From: Bacillus sp. FJAT-25509
Lineage (GTDB): Bacteria > Bacillota > Bacilli > Bacillales > Bacillaceae_G
Assembly (NCBI RefSeq): GCF_001420605.1
Contig: NZ_LJIZ01000026.1
Location: forward strand, 62,001-126,000
DNA length: 64,000 bases
Direction: 5' to 3'
Positions within the stretch are counted from its first letter, which is position 1. Every line of letters begins with the position of its first letter. The position numbers were made by a program, and so were the translations under genes. The notes below the pieces were generated by a model. That model had not been told where the DNA came from, made no database searches, and saw nothing but the letters and a program-made list of their open reading frames with translations. Of the stretch, positions 1 to 8,711 are shown piece by piece.

Positions 1-156
1 CGAAAATAACATACTCATAAGTGTTCATGAGTAAGTAAGAGAGCGAGAAGACGAAAATAACATACTCATAAGGTGTTCATGAGTAAGTAAGAGAGCGAGA
101 AGACGAAAATAACATACTCATAAGGTGTTCATGAGTAAGTACAACAGCGAGAAGCA
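1..156. repeat. Three tandem copies of a ~52-bp repeat
   Basis: Three head-to-tail units (1-51, 52-103, 104-156) share the sequence starting CGAAAATAACATACTCAT. Units 1 and 2 differ by one base and unit 3 diverges at its 3' end. Each unit holds a short inverted repeat, TACTCAT-9 nt-ATGAGTA. There are no unique spacers, so this is not a CRISPR array. The array begins at the window edge and may extend to the left. No function is evident. Confidence 0.85.
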
Positions 157-366
157 GAAAGTAACTAACTCATCAGATTAGAACGGATGTTGCTCATCTC
201 AAATTGGAGATGAGGGAAGGCTAAAGATCCCTTTGGAACGAAATAGCTCAGCTCATGCTCCTATTTAAAGCGTACATCCTGGAGTGGAAAAAAGCGTCCT
301 TCCTTTTCCTTATATAGGTAAACATTCGGTTAGGGAAATTAACCTGACATATTAGTCAAATAAAAA

Positions 367-401
367 AAGTGCCTTCTTATGATGGTCATAAATAGGCACT
401 T
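367..401 (-). terminator. Terminator of the distal CotB-like gene
   Basis: AAGTGCCT and AGGCACTT form an 8-bp stem. On the minus strand the stem is followed by a run of seven T. It lies about 40 nt past the stop of the 440-1105 gene. Confidence 0.8.
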
Positions 402-439
402 ATCTATTTTAAATGTGGCATTTTAATTTTAATTAATTC

Positions 440-1105
440 TTACGGAATAAAAATTGATTTTAAGTGACGAAGACCTACTAATTTGCTTTCTCCTCTAGAT
501 GTAGTCAACTCTATGAAATTTGAGTCAATGGAACTCAACTTACCTATATATTCGTAATTTTCTCCACTGTTCATTACGACTAATTCACCAATCAACTTAT
601 TTAATTGAACGTCTAACGTGCGTGCTAAAGGGATATTAGAAGGATTAACAGGTAATAAATTATGACTTAACATATAAGGGGTTTTTTCAGTGAGATACGG
701 GGTTAACCACTTTAAATGCTGTAGGGATATATACATGATTTTATAAATCGGTGAATAGAATACGAAGTAATTATTCATGATGGTTGTAATAAAGCCATGA
801 AAAGAACGATTATTTGAGAGATTAATTTCTACAAAAATCCCTTTGGCAGCAGTTAATACTTTACGTAAAGATAACTCATCTTTTTCGTGTTCTAATTCTT
901 GTAGGGAAGGGACAACACCAAAGGATTCTTCGAGTGTACTTTCACTAAGATTATGAATATGAAGTAGTGGAATATAAAGGAAATTTTCACCATTGAAAAC
1001 AACTAATAAATCATTTCCAACTTCAATTAAGATTCCATCAACATTACTGTTACCAGATATTTCAATTGTAACTTGTTTGTTGAGAAAATTTTTGAAACTT
1101 GCCAT
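440..1105 (-). CDS. CotB-like spore coat protein (three Sm-like repeats)
   Basis: A 221-aa protein made of three ~60-residue beta-rich repeats (about residues 5-55, 75-135 and 160-220). Each ends in a pattern like IPLLHIHNL, ISLQHLKWL or VGLRHLKSI. The 'G-x-L...(Y/F)-(I/F)-x-x-x-H-(I/V/L)-K-S' pattern is that of the N-terminal repeats of Bacillus CotB-type coat proteins. It lacks the Ser/Lys-rich tail of B. subtilis CotB. The start has a good RBS (AAGGAG, 6-7 nt before ATG). It lies near a second CotB-like gene, cotO and a CotY/CotZ homologue, which supports a coat or exosporium role. The family call is from motif resemblance; the exact orthologue is uncertain. Confidence 0.6.
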   Translation of the reverse strand: MASFKNFLNKQVTIEISGNSNVDGILIEVGNDLLVVFNGENFLYIPLLHIHNLSESTLEESFGVVPSLQELEHEKDELSLRKVLTAAKGIFVEINLSNNRSFHGFITTIMNNYFVFYSPIYKIMYISLQHLKWLTPYLTEKTPYMLSHNLLPVNPSNIPLARTLDVQLNKLIGELVVMNSGENYEYIGKLSSIDSNFIELTTSRGESKLVGLRHLKSIFIP

Positions 1106-1484
1106 GATTTTCTCCTTTCTTAAAAAGATAAATCATTATTATTCAGACATGTTCATTTCTGAAAAAGGATTTTCAATTTTATTAATATGGACATATCAAT
1201 TAGGATGATAGTTTGTCTAAATAAAATCAATCATTTCATCTAAAGGTTGGCAAGGTAGATAGTGCCTGTCTTATATGAATGAAAAAAGATTATTAAGTTT
1301 GAAAATTTTATAGATGGATCAGTTATTTCATAACAGCATACTTCCAATGATCTATTGATTACCACTCAAAATTAAGTATAGTTTCAAATTACTTTATAAT
1401 GGTTTTACATAATTAGAATGGCATCGAGGGTCAAAGTTTTATAAAAAAGGGTCGTTTTATTTCATAAAACGACCTTTCTAAACA
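1106..1484. other. Intergenic region between the two CotB-like genes
   Basis: No gene is supported here. The only structure seen is the terminator hairpin at 1446-1477, reading from the 1485-1958 gene. Confidence 0.6.
1446..1477 (-). terminator. Terminator of the CotB-like gene
   Basis: The stem GGTCGTTTTA / TAAAACGACC has a 5-nt loop and is followed on the minus strand by a T-run (CCTTTTTTAT). It lies directly after the stop codon at 1485. Confidence 0.85.
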
Positions 1485-1958
1485 TTATTTTCTTCTTCTT
1501 AATGTTTGGCTTGTCGTATTACTTCTTTCGTAAACTTCAAATTTTTCTCCGAAACTTACACTTTTTACATGATAAGTAGCAATATACACTAGTTCATCGT
1601 TAAAAGAAATTTCTACATAATCATGGTTTGCATCAAGAAGAATGCCTTCAACTTTGTCGTGGCCACCGCGATTAATTTTTACCCATTGTCTAACTTGAGA
1701 ATTTAATAAGTCTACAAAACTCTCGTTTGGTAATAATTCAATCGTATTGTACATTTCATCAAAAGATAATTTACCTTTAGCAAATGAAGTTACGCTTTTA
1801 ATATGAGTATAAGGGAAGTAGATTACACCTTCAGCCTCTGTAAAAAGAGCAATATGTGTTCCAAATGCACCAATTAATAAACCTTCTTTAGATTCATGAC
1901 CTCCTCGACCAATTCTAACTCCTTTACCTACGAATACTGAGAATAACTCTTTATTCAC
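1485..1958 (-). CDS. Spore coat protein, CotB-like
   Basis: A 157-aa protein with two copies of the CotB N-terminal repeat. The signatures are RGGHESKEGLL...YFPYTHIKSV near residues 18-55 and INRGGHDKVEGILLDAN...YIATYHVKSV near 94-132. B. subtilis CotB has the same RGGPE(S/A)xxG...HIKSI repeats. This protein ends in a short basic tail (LRRRK) rather than the long Ser/Lys-rich repeat region, so it is a CotB N-terminal-domain-only form. The start codon is GTG (1958-1956) with AAGGAG about 10 nt upstream. It sits divergent to cotO in a coat gene cluster and is likely made in the mother cell. Confidence 0.75.
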   Translation of the reverse strand: MNKELFSVFVGKGVRIGRGGHESKEGLLIGAFGTHIALFTEAEGVIYFPYTHIKSVTSFAKGKLSFDEMYNTIELLPNESFVDLLNSQVRQWVKINRGGHDKVEGILLDANHDYVEISFNDELVYIATYHVKSVSFGEKFEVYERSNTTSQTLRRRK

Positions 1959-2159
1959 TTTTTCATCGCTCCTTGTTTTTTCTGTGCGGTTACAATGTAT
2001 TTATATGTGCCCTGTCAATTGTTTGTACTAGGATATTTGTCCAATTTATATGAATATGTATAAAATTAGTCAAGTGTTGATAGGCAAATATTTCGTATTT
2101 CTATCAAATTTGTAGGTTACTTGTTTGAGAAAAAAGTAACATGATAAATATTGTCTGTT

Positions 2160-2168
2160 CATATAATT
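2160..2168 (+). promoter_or_regulatory. Possible sigma-K-type -10 box for cotO
   Basis: CATATAATT fits the mother-cell sigma-K -10 pattern (CATANNNT), 33 nt before the cotO start. No well-spaced -35 'AC' element is convincing, so this is only suggestive. Confidence 0.3.
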
Positions 2169-2200
2169 TATGAGAGCACACTTACGAGGGAGGAACAACA

Positions 2201-2707
2201 ATGGCAAGAAAAGAGTCTAAAGAAGGTGTAAAGCCATTATTATATATTGCGCAGCCGGATTTTCAAGAAGCCAAGTTGAACGTACAACACTCTTATGTGG
2301 TCAAAGTAAATAATCAGGATCAAAAACAAAAGGATAAAAAATATGTAGCTCCTAAATACGAAGAAGTTGAAGAACTAGAAGAAGTAGAGGAATTAGAAGT
2401 TGTTGTGAATTTAGATGAACAAGAAGAGCAGCAAGAAGAACAGCAAGAAGAACAAGTCGAAGCAGACAATGCTTGGATGAAAAAACCATTTAAAGCTATG
2501 ACGAATGAAGAAAAAGTTTTATTTATGATTAATAAGCCTCATTATATTCCAAAGGTTGAGTGCCGAATTCGAACAGAAAAAGATTTATTTATTGGCTATA
2601 TTATGGGTTACAACGAAGGAAAGGTTTCAATTAAGGTTTCTTCAAAAATAAATGATATCGAATTGGATATTCAAAGTATTGTAAGTATTCAAATGGTAGG
2701 TATTTAA
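2201..2707 (+). CDS. cotO: Spore coat protein CotO
   Basis: A 168-aa protein with the layout of CotO (YjbX): a short basic N-terminus with PLLYIAQPDF, a highly acidic Glu/Gln-rich middle (about residues 50-90), and a conserved C-terminal domain with KPF-x-x-M-T-x-E-E and INKPHYIPKVECRI. CotO is a late coat/exosporium morphogenetic protein. GAGGGAGG lies 7-8 nt before ATG. It is convergent with the CotY/CotZ-type gene, as expected for the conserved coat cluster. The acidic E/Q stretch is low complexity and may vary between strains. Confidence 0.8.
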   Translation: MARKESKEGVKPLLYIAQPDFQEAKLNVQHSYVVKVNNQDQKQKDKKYVAPKYEEVEELEEVEELEVVVNLDEQEEQQEEQQEEQVEADNAWMKKPFKAMTNEEKVLFMINKPHYIPKVECRIRTEKDLFIGYIMGYNEGKVSIKVSSKINDIELDIQSIVSIQMVGI

Positions 2708-2718
2708 GGCGTTAAAAA

Positions 2719-2756
2719 GGTGGTAGATACATGATCTACCACCCATAGTTTTTTAG
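2719..2756. terminator. Bidirectional terminator between cotO and the CotZ-type gene
   Basis: The stem GGTGGTAGAT / ATCTACCACC has a 5-nt loop, a T-run on the right (GTTTTTT) and T residues on the left for the minus strand. It separates two convergent genes. Confidence 0.8.
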
Positions 2757-2768
2757 TTTACATTAAAC

Positions 2769-3323
2769 TTACAGATTTGAAACGTGTACGTCACGTAAGC
2801 ATTGGATTGCACAGAAGCAATCTAAGTCAACAGTTACACAAGTGTTTGAAGCAACAAACATGTCAGATTCTACTAATTCGCAGAAAGTATTTTGATTTTG
2901 ATTTTTGTTTCCGCCGCCTTGGTTTTGTTTAACTGGAACTAGTGCTCTTAATACTGCACAGCAATCTTCATCTACACTTTCAACACGGAAAACAACTGTA
3001 TCTTGGCAATTGTTGACTTGAGCGTTTTTGTTTTGGTTTTGATTGCCGTCTTGATTTTGATTATTAGCTTGTTGAGCCATAACTGCCATCATATTATTAT
3101 TAAATGCTGGTACTCTAAATAATTCACCGTTTGCTAAATACAATAGGAAAGGGCGAGTATTTGCAAGAGGGACATTAGGGTTAGCACCTAAGAATGGAAC
3201 GTCACAACCTGTTGGGCAAGTGTGTGTTGCGCAATCTTGTAGATCGTTTATGAATTTTACAACGTCACATACACAGTGGTTTCTTTTTTTGTCGTGGTTG
3301 TCTTTGCAACTCATCTTTTTCAC
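2769..3323 (-). CDS. Cysteine-rich spore coat/exosporium protein, CotY/CotZ/ExsY family
   Basis: A 184-aa protein with 13 or more cysteines. Family signatures include NHCVCDVVKFINDLQD near the N-terminus, LLYLANGELFRVPAF in the middle and CFCAIQCLRDVHVSNL at the C-terminus. Members self-assemble by disulfides into the crust or exosporium basal layer. The centre (about residues 88-110) and a loop near 132-146 are Asn/Gln-rich (NQNQDGNQNQNKN), an unusual low-complexity insertion for the family. The RBS AAGGAGTG lies upstream of ATG. CotY and CotZ paralogues cannot be told apart without an alignment. Confidence 0.88.
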   Translation of the reverse strand: MKKMSCKDNHDKKRNHCVCDVVKFINDLQDCATHTCPTGCDVPFLGANPNVPLANTRPFLLYLANGELFRVPAFNNNMMAVMAQQANNQNQDGNQNQNKNAQVNNCQDTVVFRVESVDEDCCAVLRALVPVKQNQGGGNKNQNQNTFCELVESDMFVASNTCVTVDLDCFCAIQCLRDVHVSNL

Positions 3324-3574
3324 TCCTTATCACTTTTAGATGGATATTACATTAACTATGATATTAAGCAGGCGAAAAACGGTTACTGAAGATTATTGCT
3401 TTTTTAGATAAATGGGCTTAGGAGCAGAGTAGTACAGTTAAAGCTAGAAGGACAAAGAAGAGATTAGATCTGTAAAAGGGGAATAGGGAGAGTAAAAAAG
3501 AGAAGGGGAGGAGAAGGGTTGGAAGGGATTAGAGGAGCATAAACGTAGGGTAAGGAAGTGAGATTATTTACCCC
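3324..3574. other. Purine-rich intergenic tract
   Basis: From about 3420 to 3560 the plus strand is strongly G/A-rich, with runs such as GAAGGGGAGGAGAAGGG. It lies between the divergent CotZ-type and yjcA genes. No ORF or hairpin is evident. Confidence 0.5.
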
Positions 3575-3958
3575 TTGCATCCATATCCCATGTCCTTCGT
3601 ACTTAACATGGATATAAGTTGGTTGTTGCTATTCATCTTAATTTTGGCAAGCTTTCGATTGACTCGTTTAGTTGTTCACGATAAAATAACAGCTTTTCTA
3701 AGAAGACCTTTTATTGATGAAATAACTCTTGAAGAAAATGGGATGCCAGTTACTTATACAAAGATTAAAGGAAGTGGAATTCAATACTTTTTTGGTGAGT
3801 TATTAAGTTGTACTTGGTGTAGTGGAATTTGGTGTACAGCGTTTTTACTATTAATATATGTGTTCTTCCCACATGTGGGAGAGTTCATCATCATTTTATT
3901 AGCTATTGCAGGGGCAGCAGGCGTAATAGAAACGATTGTTAATAGACTGAATTCGTAA
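3575..3958 (+). CDS. yjcA: Sporulation-associated DUF1360 membrane protein (YjcA-like)
   Basis: A 127-aa protein with a first membrane segment (LLLFILILASFRLTRLVVHD), a loop, the DUF1360 signature LLSCTWCSGIWC (about residues 83-94) and a C-terminal hydrophobic helix. B. subtilis yjcA lies at the same place after the cot genes. The start given is TTG at 3575, because AAGGAAGTGAG lies about 13 nt upstream. The next ATGs (3590, 3608) lack an RBS, although 3608 would match the usual short N-terminus of the family. It probably acts in the mother cell or outer forespore membrane; the molecular function is unknown. Confidence 0.7.
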   Translation: MHPYPMSFVLNMDISWLLLFILILASFRLTRLVVHDKITAFLRRPFIDEITLEENGMPVTYTKIKGSGIQYFFGELLSCTWCSGIWCTAFLLLIYVFFPHVGEFIIILLAIAGAAGVIETIVNRLNS

Positions 3959-4026
3959 TTTTAGGTAGAACGATTGAAAATTCCTTTCATATACTATTAT
4001 GAATAGACTTATATAGGAGGGAAGAT

Positions 4027-4233
4027 ATGTATAATCAAGGTCAAGGTCAAATGACTCCTTATCAATGGCAACAACAACAACAACAGTACCAAATGCAACA
4101 ACAAATAATGCAACAACAACAAATGCAACAACAAATGAATCAAGCGAACTATAACCCATATTACCAAGGCGCTCCGGCCGGCTATGTGAAAAAATCAGGT
4201 TGTGGCTGTGGCAGTAGAACAACTAGACGATAA
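4027..4233 (+). CDS. Small Gln-rich, Cys-tailed coat-like protein
   Basis: A 68-aa protein. Residues 8-42 are almost entirely Gln and Met (WQQQQQQYQMQQQ), followed by NPYYQGAPAGY and a C-terminal KSGCGCGSRTTRR. An excellent RBS (ATAGGAGGGAAG) precedes the ATG and a strong terminator follows, so the gene is real despite its size and low complexity. I do not recognise a named family. The CGCG tail and its place among coat genes suggest a cross-linked coat or crust component; this is inference. Confidence 0.65.
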   Translation: MYNQGQGQMTPYQWQQQQQQYQMQQQIMQQQQMQQQMNQANYNPYYQGAPAGYVKKSGCGCGSRTTRR

Positions 4234-4244
4234 TCCATAAAAAT

Positions 4245-4276
4245 AGGTGAGCATATTTTGCTCACCTTAATTTTTT
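4245..4276. terminator. Terminator after the Gln-rich small protein gene
   Basis: The stem AGGTGAGCA / TGCTCACCT has a short loop and is followed by ATTTTTT. It also stands just after the end of the convergent helicase gene. Confidence 0.85.
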
Positions 4277-4302
4277 GTACTTATTTATGATAGTTGGCAA
4301 TA

Positions 4303-6597
4303 TTATTTTTTATTAATAAAACGTCGAATTAATCTTGATGAATTAGCTTTTTTCCCTCTTCTTTTTTGAAGAATCGATAAGTATAATAGCTTTCTAGCTC
4401 TTGTACATGCCACATAAAGAAGGCGACGTTCTTCTTCTAGTTGATCTGAGTTGCCATTTTTTAAAGATTCTAAAGCATAATCATGAGGGAATCCGCCGTC
4501 TACAACACCTAGAATATAAACATAATCATACTCTAATCCCTTTGAACGGTGAGCTGTTAAAAGCGAAATATTACCTTGTGATGACTGATTTTTTTTCTGC
4601 TTATATTCTTTAAATTTAGCAGAGATATGAAATGCGTGATCAACAAACTCTCTAATTGATTTGAAATTTTTGCTTACGACTTTTAAATCTCTTAAATCAT
4701 CAGAAGGTCGTTCGATTTTATTAGACTCATTTCCACGTTTTTTAATATAGTCCATAAATGCTGGACTTTCTTCAATTCGCTCAATTGCATCTAAAGGAGA
4801 TGCATGTTTTAAATAACGTAAAATCTTTATCAGGTTTTCAATTTTTTTAATTTGAAATGGTGCTGCACTTTTAATAGTAGTGAATGCCTCTAAGAAAGAT
4901 AGATTTTGCATAACACTATTCATTTTCGCATCTTGAAATGCTTGTTGTTTTAGAAAAAAGACAGGTAATATTTCCTTCAATGCTGCTTGGTGATCCTCAT
5001 CTCCTATTAATAGTAGGAAAGAGATCATTTTTCGAATAATCGGTCGATCATAAAATGAGTCACCATCTTGATCGATTGTAAACGGTAAGCTTGTTCCAAT
5101 TAATCGTTCAAAAACAGCCCTTGATGCAGTATTAGTGCGATACAAAATTGCAAATTGTCCTGGATTTGCACCGTTATTAATTTTTTCTTTCATATCATTA
5201 ATAATCATCGTTGCTTCTTCTTCTTCATCGTAAGGAAAGAAGAAAGAAGGTACTTGATCGTAGTCATATTGAGCATGCATTGATTTGACAAAGCGGTTTT
5301 TATTAGGCTTAATAACTTCGTTTGCTAATGATACAATCCCGTGGGTGGAACGATAATTTTCACTTAAATGATAAATTTTAGATCCTTGGAAATGCTCTTT
5401 AAAGTCTAAGATAAACCTAGGGTCACTTCCTCTAAACGCATATATTGACTGATCATCATCACCAACAGCTGTAATGTTTTCTGTATGTTGAAATAGGATT
5501 TTTAGAATATTGAATTGGATTTTATTAATATCTTGAAACTCATCCACTAATAAACATTTAAATCGATTTTGATAATGTAAAAGTAATTCATTATTTTCAT
5601 TTAACATTTCAAAGCAACCGAGTAACATATCGTCAAAATCAAATTGACCGTTTTGCTTTTTTAATGATTCATAGCCTTCATAAAGAGAAGTAACTTGTTC
5701 TTCCCAAGCATCTTTTGATCTAATCTCATGTGGATAAACACAAGAGTTCTTCCATAAGCCGATTTGTTGAATAGCTTGGTCGTATGCAAATGATTTTTCA
5801 TCAATTTCAAGTCGTCGACCAATTTGCTTTAACATGATCTCCTTTTGAAAATCCGATTTAATTAATCGACTTGAATCCCATTTTGCTCGATCAAACCGTA
5901 AAAGCATTTTATAGAAAATACTATGAAAGGTACCGATTTCCATTTGTTGAATAGGGTAACCTAGACCTTTCATTCGTTCTTTCATTTCTGCAGATGCTTT
6001 TGACGTGAATGTTACGAGCATCATTTCATGCGGGAGTATACCGCTATTCATTAAGTGCATTGCTCGTGTTGTAATGACTCGTGTTTTACCACTTCCGGCT
6101 CCAGCAAGTACAAGTAATGGCGAACCGATATGTGTAACAGCATTCCATTGTTGTGAATCTAATGAAATTTGATTGATTACAAATTCATCCGTTTTTTGTT
6201 CATTTTTTTTATATGGTGGAATATTGTAAAAAGGTAGTCTGTTAATAAATTGATTTTCATCTATTTTTTCGATTGTAGCTGTATTTGAAATCGAACGCTT
6301 AGTAGGTAGTTTAATAATACGATCGTTAGTATTTTCGGTAGTAGAATTATTATGTTCAAATCTAGCAACAATTTCTTGCTCCAACTCTACGGTATGATTT
6401 ATACATGCTAGATTTTGCTCTTTGTTTATATGATAAAAATGAGGAATATCATAAATAGTTAATGTGAAGCTTAATTTTTGATGGCAATTAACACATTTAA
6501 CTTCCCCGCGAATACTGGCTTGATATATTTCCTCATATCTTGATCGAGGGAATTCTGGTAAATAGATTGATTGATTTTGATAGTTTGCAATTTTCAT
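4303..6597 (-). CDS. yjcD: UvrD/Rep-type superfamily 1 DNA helicase (YjcD-like)
   Basis: A 764-aa protein from the ATG at 6597, which has AAGGGGG 6 nt upstream. An in-frame upstream extension lacks an RBS. The N-terminal ~110 residues hold a zinc-site-like CVNCHQKL...H...C pattern, then a UvrD-like core: Walker A GAGSGKTR, motif II VDEFQD, GDDDQSIYAFRG, ENYRST, and late motifs LLTAHRSKGLEYDYVYI and EEERRLLYVACTRA. This is a 3'-5' ATP-dependent helicase-translocase. B. subtilis yjcD lies at the same locus. The extra N-terminal Cys/His domain distinguishes it from PcrA; its role is unknown. Confidence 0.88.
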   Translation of the reverse strand: MKIANYQNQSIYLPEFPRSRYEEIYQASIRGEVKCVNCHQKLSFTLTIYDIPHFYHINKEQNLACINHTVELEQEIVARFEHNNSTTENTNDRIIKLPTKRSISNTATIEKIDENQFINRLPFYNIPPYKKNEQKTDEFVINQISLDSQQWNAVTHIGSPLLVLAGAGSGKTRVITTRAMHLMNSGILPHEMMLVTFTSKASAEMKERMKGLGYPIQQMEIGTFHSIFYKMLLRFDRAKWDSSRLIKSDFQKEIMLKQIGRRLEIDEKSFAYDQAIQQIGLWKNSCVYPHEIRSKDAWEEQVTSLYEGYESLKKQNGQFDFDDMLLGCFEMLNENNELLLHYQNRFKCLLVDEFQDINKIQFNILKILFQHTENITAVGDDDQSIYAFRGSDPRFILDFKEHFQGSKIYHLSENYRSTHGIVSLANEVIKPNKNRFVKSMHAQYDYDQVPSFFFPYDEEEEATMIINDMKEKINNGANPGQFAILYRTNTASRAVFERLIGTSLPFTIDQDGDSFYDRPIIRKMISFLLLIGDEDHQAALKEILPVFFLKQQAFQDAKMNSVMQNLSFLEAFTTIKSAAPFQIKKIENLIKILRYLKHASPLDAIERIEESPAFMDYIKKRGNESNKIERPSDDLRDLKVVSKNFKSIREFVDHAFHISAKFKEYKQKKNQSSQGNISLLTAHRSKGLEYDYVYILGVVDGGFPHDYALESLKNGNSDQLEEERRLLYVACTRARKLLYLSILQKRRGKKANSSRLIRRFINKK

Positions 6598-6770
6598 TAT
6601 TTTCCCCCTTAAAATTAAAGCAGACTCATCTATGTTACCAAAAAGATTTGTGTACGAAAAGTGAATTTTAATGGGAAAAAAGTATCTTTTCATCTGGATA
6701 GAACTAAATACATTAGTATGATCGTTATTTGTCACATAGCCTCGAGTATAGTTTTTTATTTTCCCATGAA

Positions 6771-6800
6771 AAAACTATGATTCAATTGAATCATAGTTTT
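6771..6800 (-). terminator. Terminator of the yjcH-yjcG-yjcF operon
   Basis: A perfect 30-nt palindrome (AAAACTATGATTCAA and its complement), followed on the minus strand by TTTTTT. It lies 9 nt after the yjcF stop. Confidence 0.85.
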
Positions 6801-6808
6801 AAGTGTGT

Positions 6809-7240
6809 TTAATTTAATTTTAGTTTCATTTCGGCATGAGGAATACCAGCTTCAAAAAATATTTCGGAAGAGATTGCATAACCTAATTTTTCATAAAAAG
6901 GAATGGCAGATTCTTGTGCGTGTAGGACTAATTGATTTAAGCCTTTTTCCTTTGCAGTTTTATGAATTAAGTACATAATTTCATTCCCAATTTTTTTTCC
7001 TCGATAGTTACTTAAAACGCAAATTCGCTGAACTTTTCCAGTCGATTCGATTAATCTAAGTCGACCTGCAGCAATCGGCTGTTCTCCATCGTATGAAACA
7101 AAATGTATACATTCTTCGTCAAGGCCATCAAACTCTAATTCTCTTGAAATTTGTTGTTCCTCTACAAAAACTTCTACTCGTACTTTAAGAGCGTCTTGTA
7201 TACTTGAGTCTGTTGCTGCGACGATTGTGCGAATGCTCAT
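6809..7240 (-). CDS. yjcF: GNAT family N-acetyltransferase (YjcF-like)
   Basis: A 143-aa single GNAT domain. FVEEQQISRELEFDGLDEEC in the N-terminal third is typical of the YjcF/ElaA-like subgroup. The acetyl-CoA loop motif is YRGKKIGNEIM (about residues 79-89), and YEKLGYAISSE lies near the C-terminus. Its start overlaps the yjcG stop by 4 nt, so translation is coupled. The substrate is unknown. The order yjcH-yjcG-yjcF on one strand matches B. subtilis. Confidence 0.85.
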   Translation of the reverse strand: MSIRTIVAATDSSIQDALKVRVEVFVEEQQISRELEFDGLDEECIHFVSYDGEQPIAAGRLRLIESTGKVQRICVLSNYRGKKIGNEIMYLIHKTAKEKGLNQLVLHAQESAIPFYEKLGYAISSEIFFEAGIPHAEMKLKLN

Positions 7241-7752
7241 TTTTTTGCTCCTAATTTAAATGTTTCATACACTTCCCAAGCACCGTTTTCTAATTGGTAA
7301 ACTAATTTAAAGTTATCTACTACTTCATTGTAACTAAATTGAATCATACGTAACTGGCCTAGAATATCAGCAAATTCAGCATCTTGTAATTGCTGACCGA
7401 TTGTAATATGCGGTATGAAAGCATAATCTTTTATTTCTGGGAAAGCGCCAGTGTGCATTTTTTCATGAAGCTCTTTTAATGCTTCAACAGGTGTAACTTT
7501 TAAATAGATGACATTATTAACTGGTGCAAAAGAACTTACTTTATTAATTTCCAATTCAAATGGTTCAATTTGACTCGCAATTTCATTTAATTGTGAAATA
7601 ATATTTGGAAGTTGCTCTTCGTTTAATTCGAATCCACTTCTTAATGTTACATGAGGAGAGATTAACGTATAAGCTGGATCAAAACGTTTTCTATACTCAT
7701 TAGCCTTTTCTTGAACGAAATTAGATGGGAAAATAACAACGCCACATTTCAT
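7237..7752 (-). CDS. yjcG: 2H phosphoesterase / 2'-5' RNA ligase-like protein (YjcG)
   Basis: A 171-aa protein with the two HxT/S-x signature motifs of the 2H superfamily: SPHVTLRSGF near residue 34 and IPHITIGQQL near residue 124. Length and N-terminus (MKCGVVIFPSNFVQEKANEYRK) match the YjcG family, a structurally known 2H phosphoesterase whose natural substrate is unclear. A good GGAGG RBS precedes the ATG. It overlaps the downstream yjcF gene by 4 nt. Confidence 0.9.
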   Translation of the reverse strand: MKCGVVIFPSNFVQEKANEYRKRFDPAYTLISPHVTLRSGFELNEEQLPNIISQLNEIASQIEPFELEINKVSSFAPVNNVIYLKVTPVEALKELHEKMHTGAFPEIKDYAFIPHITIGQQLQDAEFADILGQLRMIQFSYNEVVDNFKLVYQLENGAWEVYETFKLGAKK

Positions 7753-7865
7753 AAAAATTACCTCCTGTTTGCAATACTTTATATTTTAATTTGAAAAAAT
7801 TAACAAAATAAAAATAACTAATTTTAATTATACCAAATTTTTTGAAAATCGCTAAGTTTCACGAA

Positions 7866-8594
7866 TTATTTTGCTAAACTAATTTTTAATACATCTTCAA
7901 GTTGCTTTTCCCAGTTTGTCCAAGTATGGTCCCCTTCATATTCTGAGTAATGTAATTCTACAGGGAAATTTGCTAAATATTCCTTTAACTGTAAACCACC
8001 TTTGACAAAATTAACCCATTGCTTACTTGGTGTGAAAACATTATCTTCTTGTTTTCCAACAGTTTGAACAATAGAAAGAATCGAATTTAATTTTGTATTC
8101 TTTAAAAATTCTATTACATCATCGTTCACAAATGGTGATTGCATAATGACTTGTCCAAATGTATTAGGATATGTAAATGCAGCTTGTAATGAAACAGTAC
8201 CACCTAATGAATCGCCGATTAATGTTCTGCTATGGGCTAATCCAAGTAAAGGTAAATGATCATCTAAATATGGAAGTAATTCTTCAGCTAAAAAACGAAT
8301 ATAGTTTTTTTGACCAGGTTGAGAAGGGTGGTATAGTTTAAAGCGCTCATCTGGTGAAGAATATGGTATACCCACTATAATTGTAGGCTGAATTGAACCT
8401 TCTTTTGTTAATTTTTCAATTACTCGATGAACTTTTCCTAAATTAAAATAATCTTGTCCATCTTGGGCAATTAATAAGTGATGTTTTATTAACGGAGTGT
8501 GCATGCTTGAATAGTATATTGTAAATGTTATTTCTTTTTTAATGTGCTCACTATATAATGTATGTTCTTCTCTAGTACCATTTGTTTGAATCAT
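7866..8594 (-). CDS. yjcH: Esterase, alpha/beta hydrolase fold (YjcH/Fes-like)
   Basis: A 242-aa cytoplasmic esterase of the esterase D / Fes-like family. The nucleophile elbow is LIGDSLGGTVSLQAA (Ser about residue 129). A conserved VGIPYSSPDERFKLY region precedes it, and the catalytic His is probably in GDHTWTNWEKQL near the C-terminus. There is no signal peptide. Family members hydrolyse trilactone siderophores or act as carboxylesterases. The gene is first in the yjcH-yjcG-yjcF set, 113 nt from yjcG. Substrate unknown. Confidence 0.8.
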   Translation of the reverse strand: MIQTNGTREEHTLYSEHIKKEITFTIYYSSMHTPLIKHHLLIAQDGQDYFNLGKVHRVIEKLTKEGSIQPTIIVGIPYSSPDERFKLYHPSQPGQKNYIRFLAEELLPYLDDHLPLLGLAHSRTLIGDSLGGTVSLQAAFTYPNTFGQVIMQSPFVNDDVIEFLKNTKLNSILSIVQTVGKQEDNVFTPSKQWVNFVKGGLQLKEYLANFPVELHYSEYEGDHTWTNWEKQLEDVLKISLAK

Positions 8595-8711
8595 AAAATG
8601 TCTCCTCTTCTTTTCCCTAGGATGATATAATTAGATGTTACTTCATACAAAAAATTTAGAAAAGCAAAATGTATTAAACGCTTACAAAATAAGTCTGAAA
8701 AGAGGTGAAAC

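Noticed and set aside
1-156. Possible CRISPR array
   Set aside because: Units are contiguous ~52-bp tandem repeats without unique spacers, and no cas gene is present.
2340-2460. Possible frameshift or slippage in the acidic repeat of cotO
   Set aside because: The GAAGAA/CAAGAAGAA repeats stay in frame, and acidic E/Q stretches are normal for CotO.
3899-4222. Minus-strand ORF opposite the Gln-rich gene
   Set aside because: It is the antisense of the CAA repeats and the 3' end of yjcA; composition is only valine/phenylalanine runs from the repeat.
8665-8690. cre-like sequence before the first EamA gene
   Set aside because: The core TGTAAGCGTTTAAT (minus strand) lacks the final CA of the cre consensus, and there is no supporting context.
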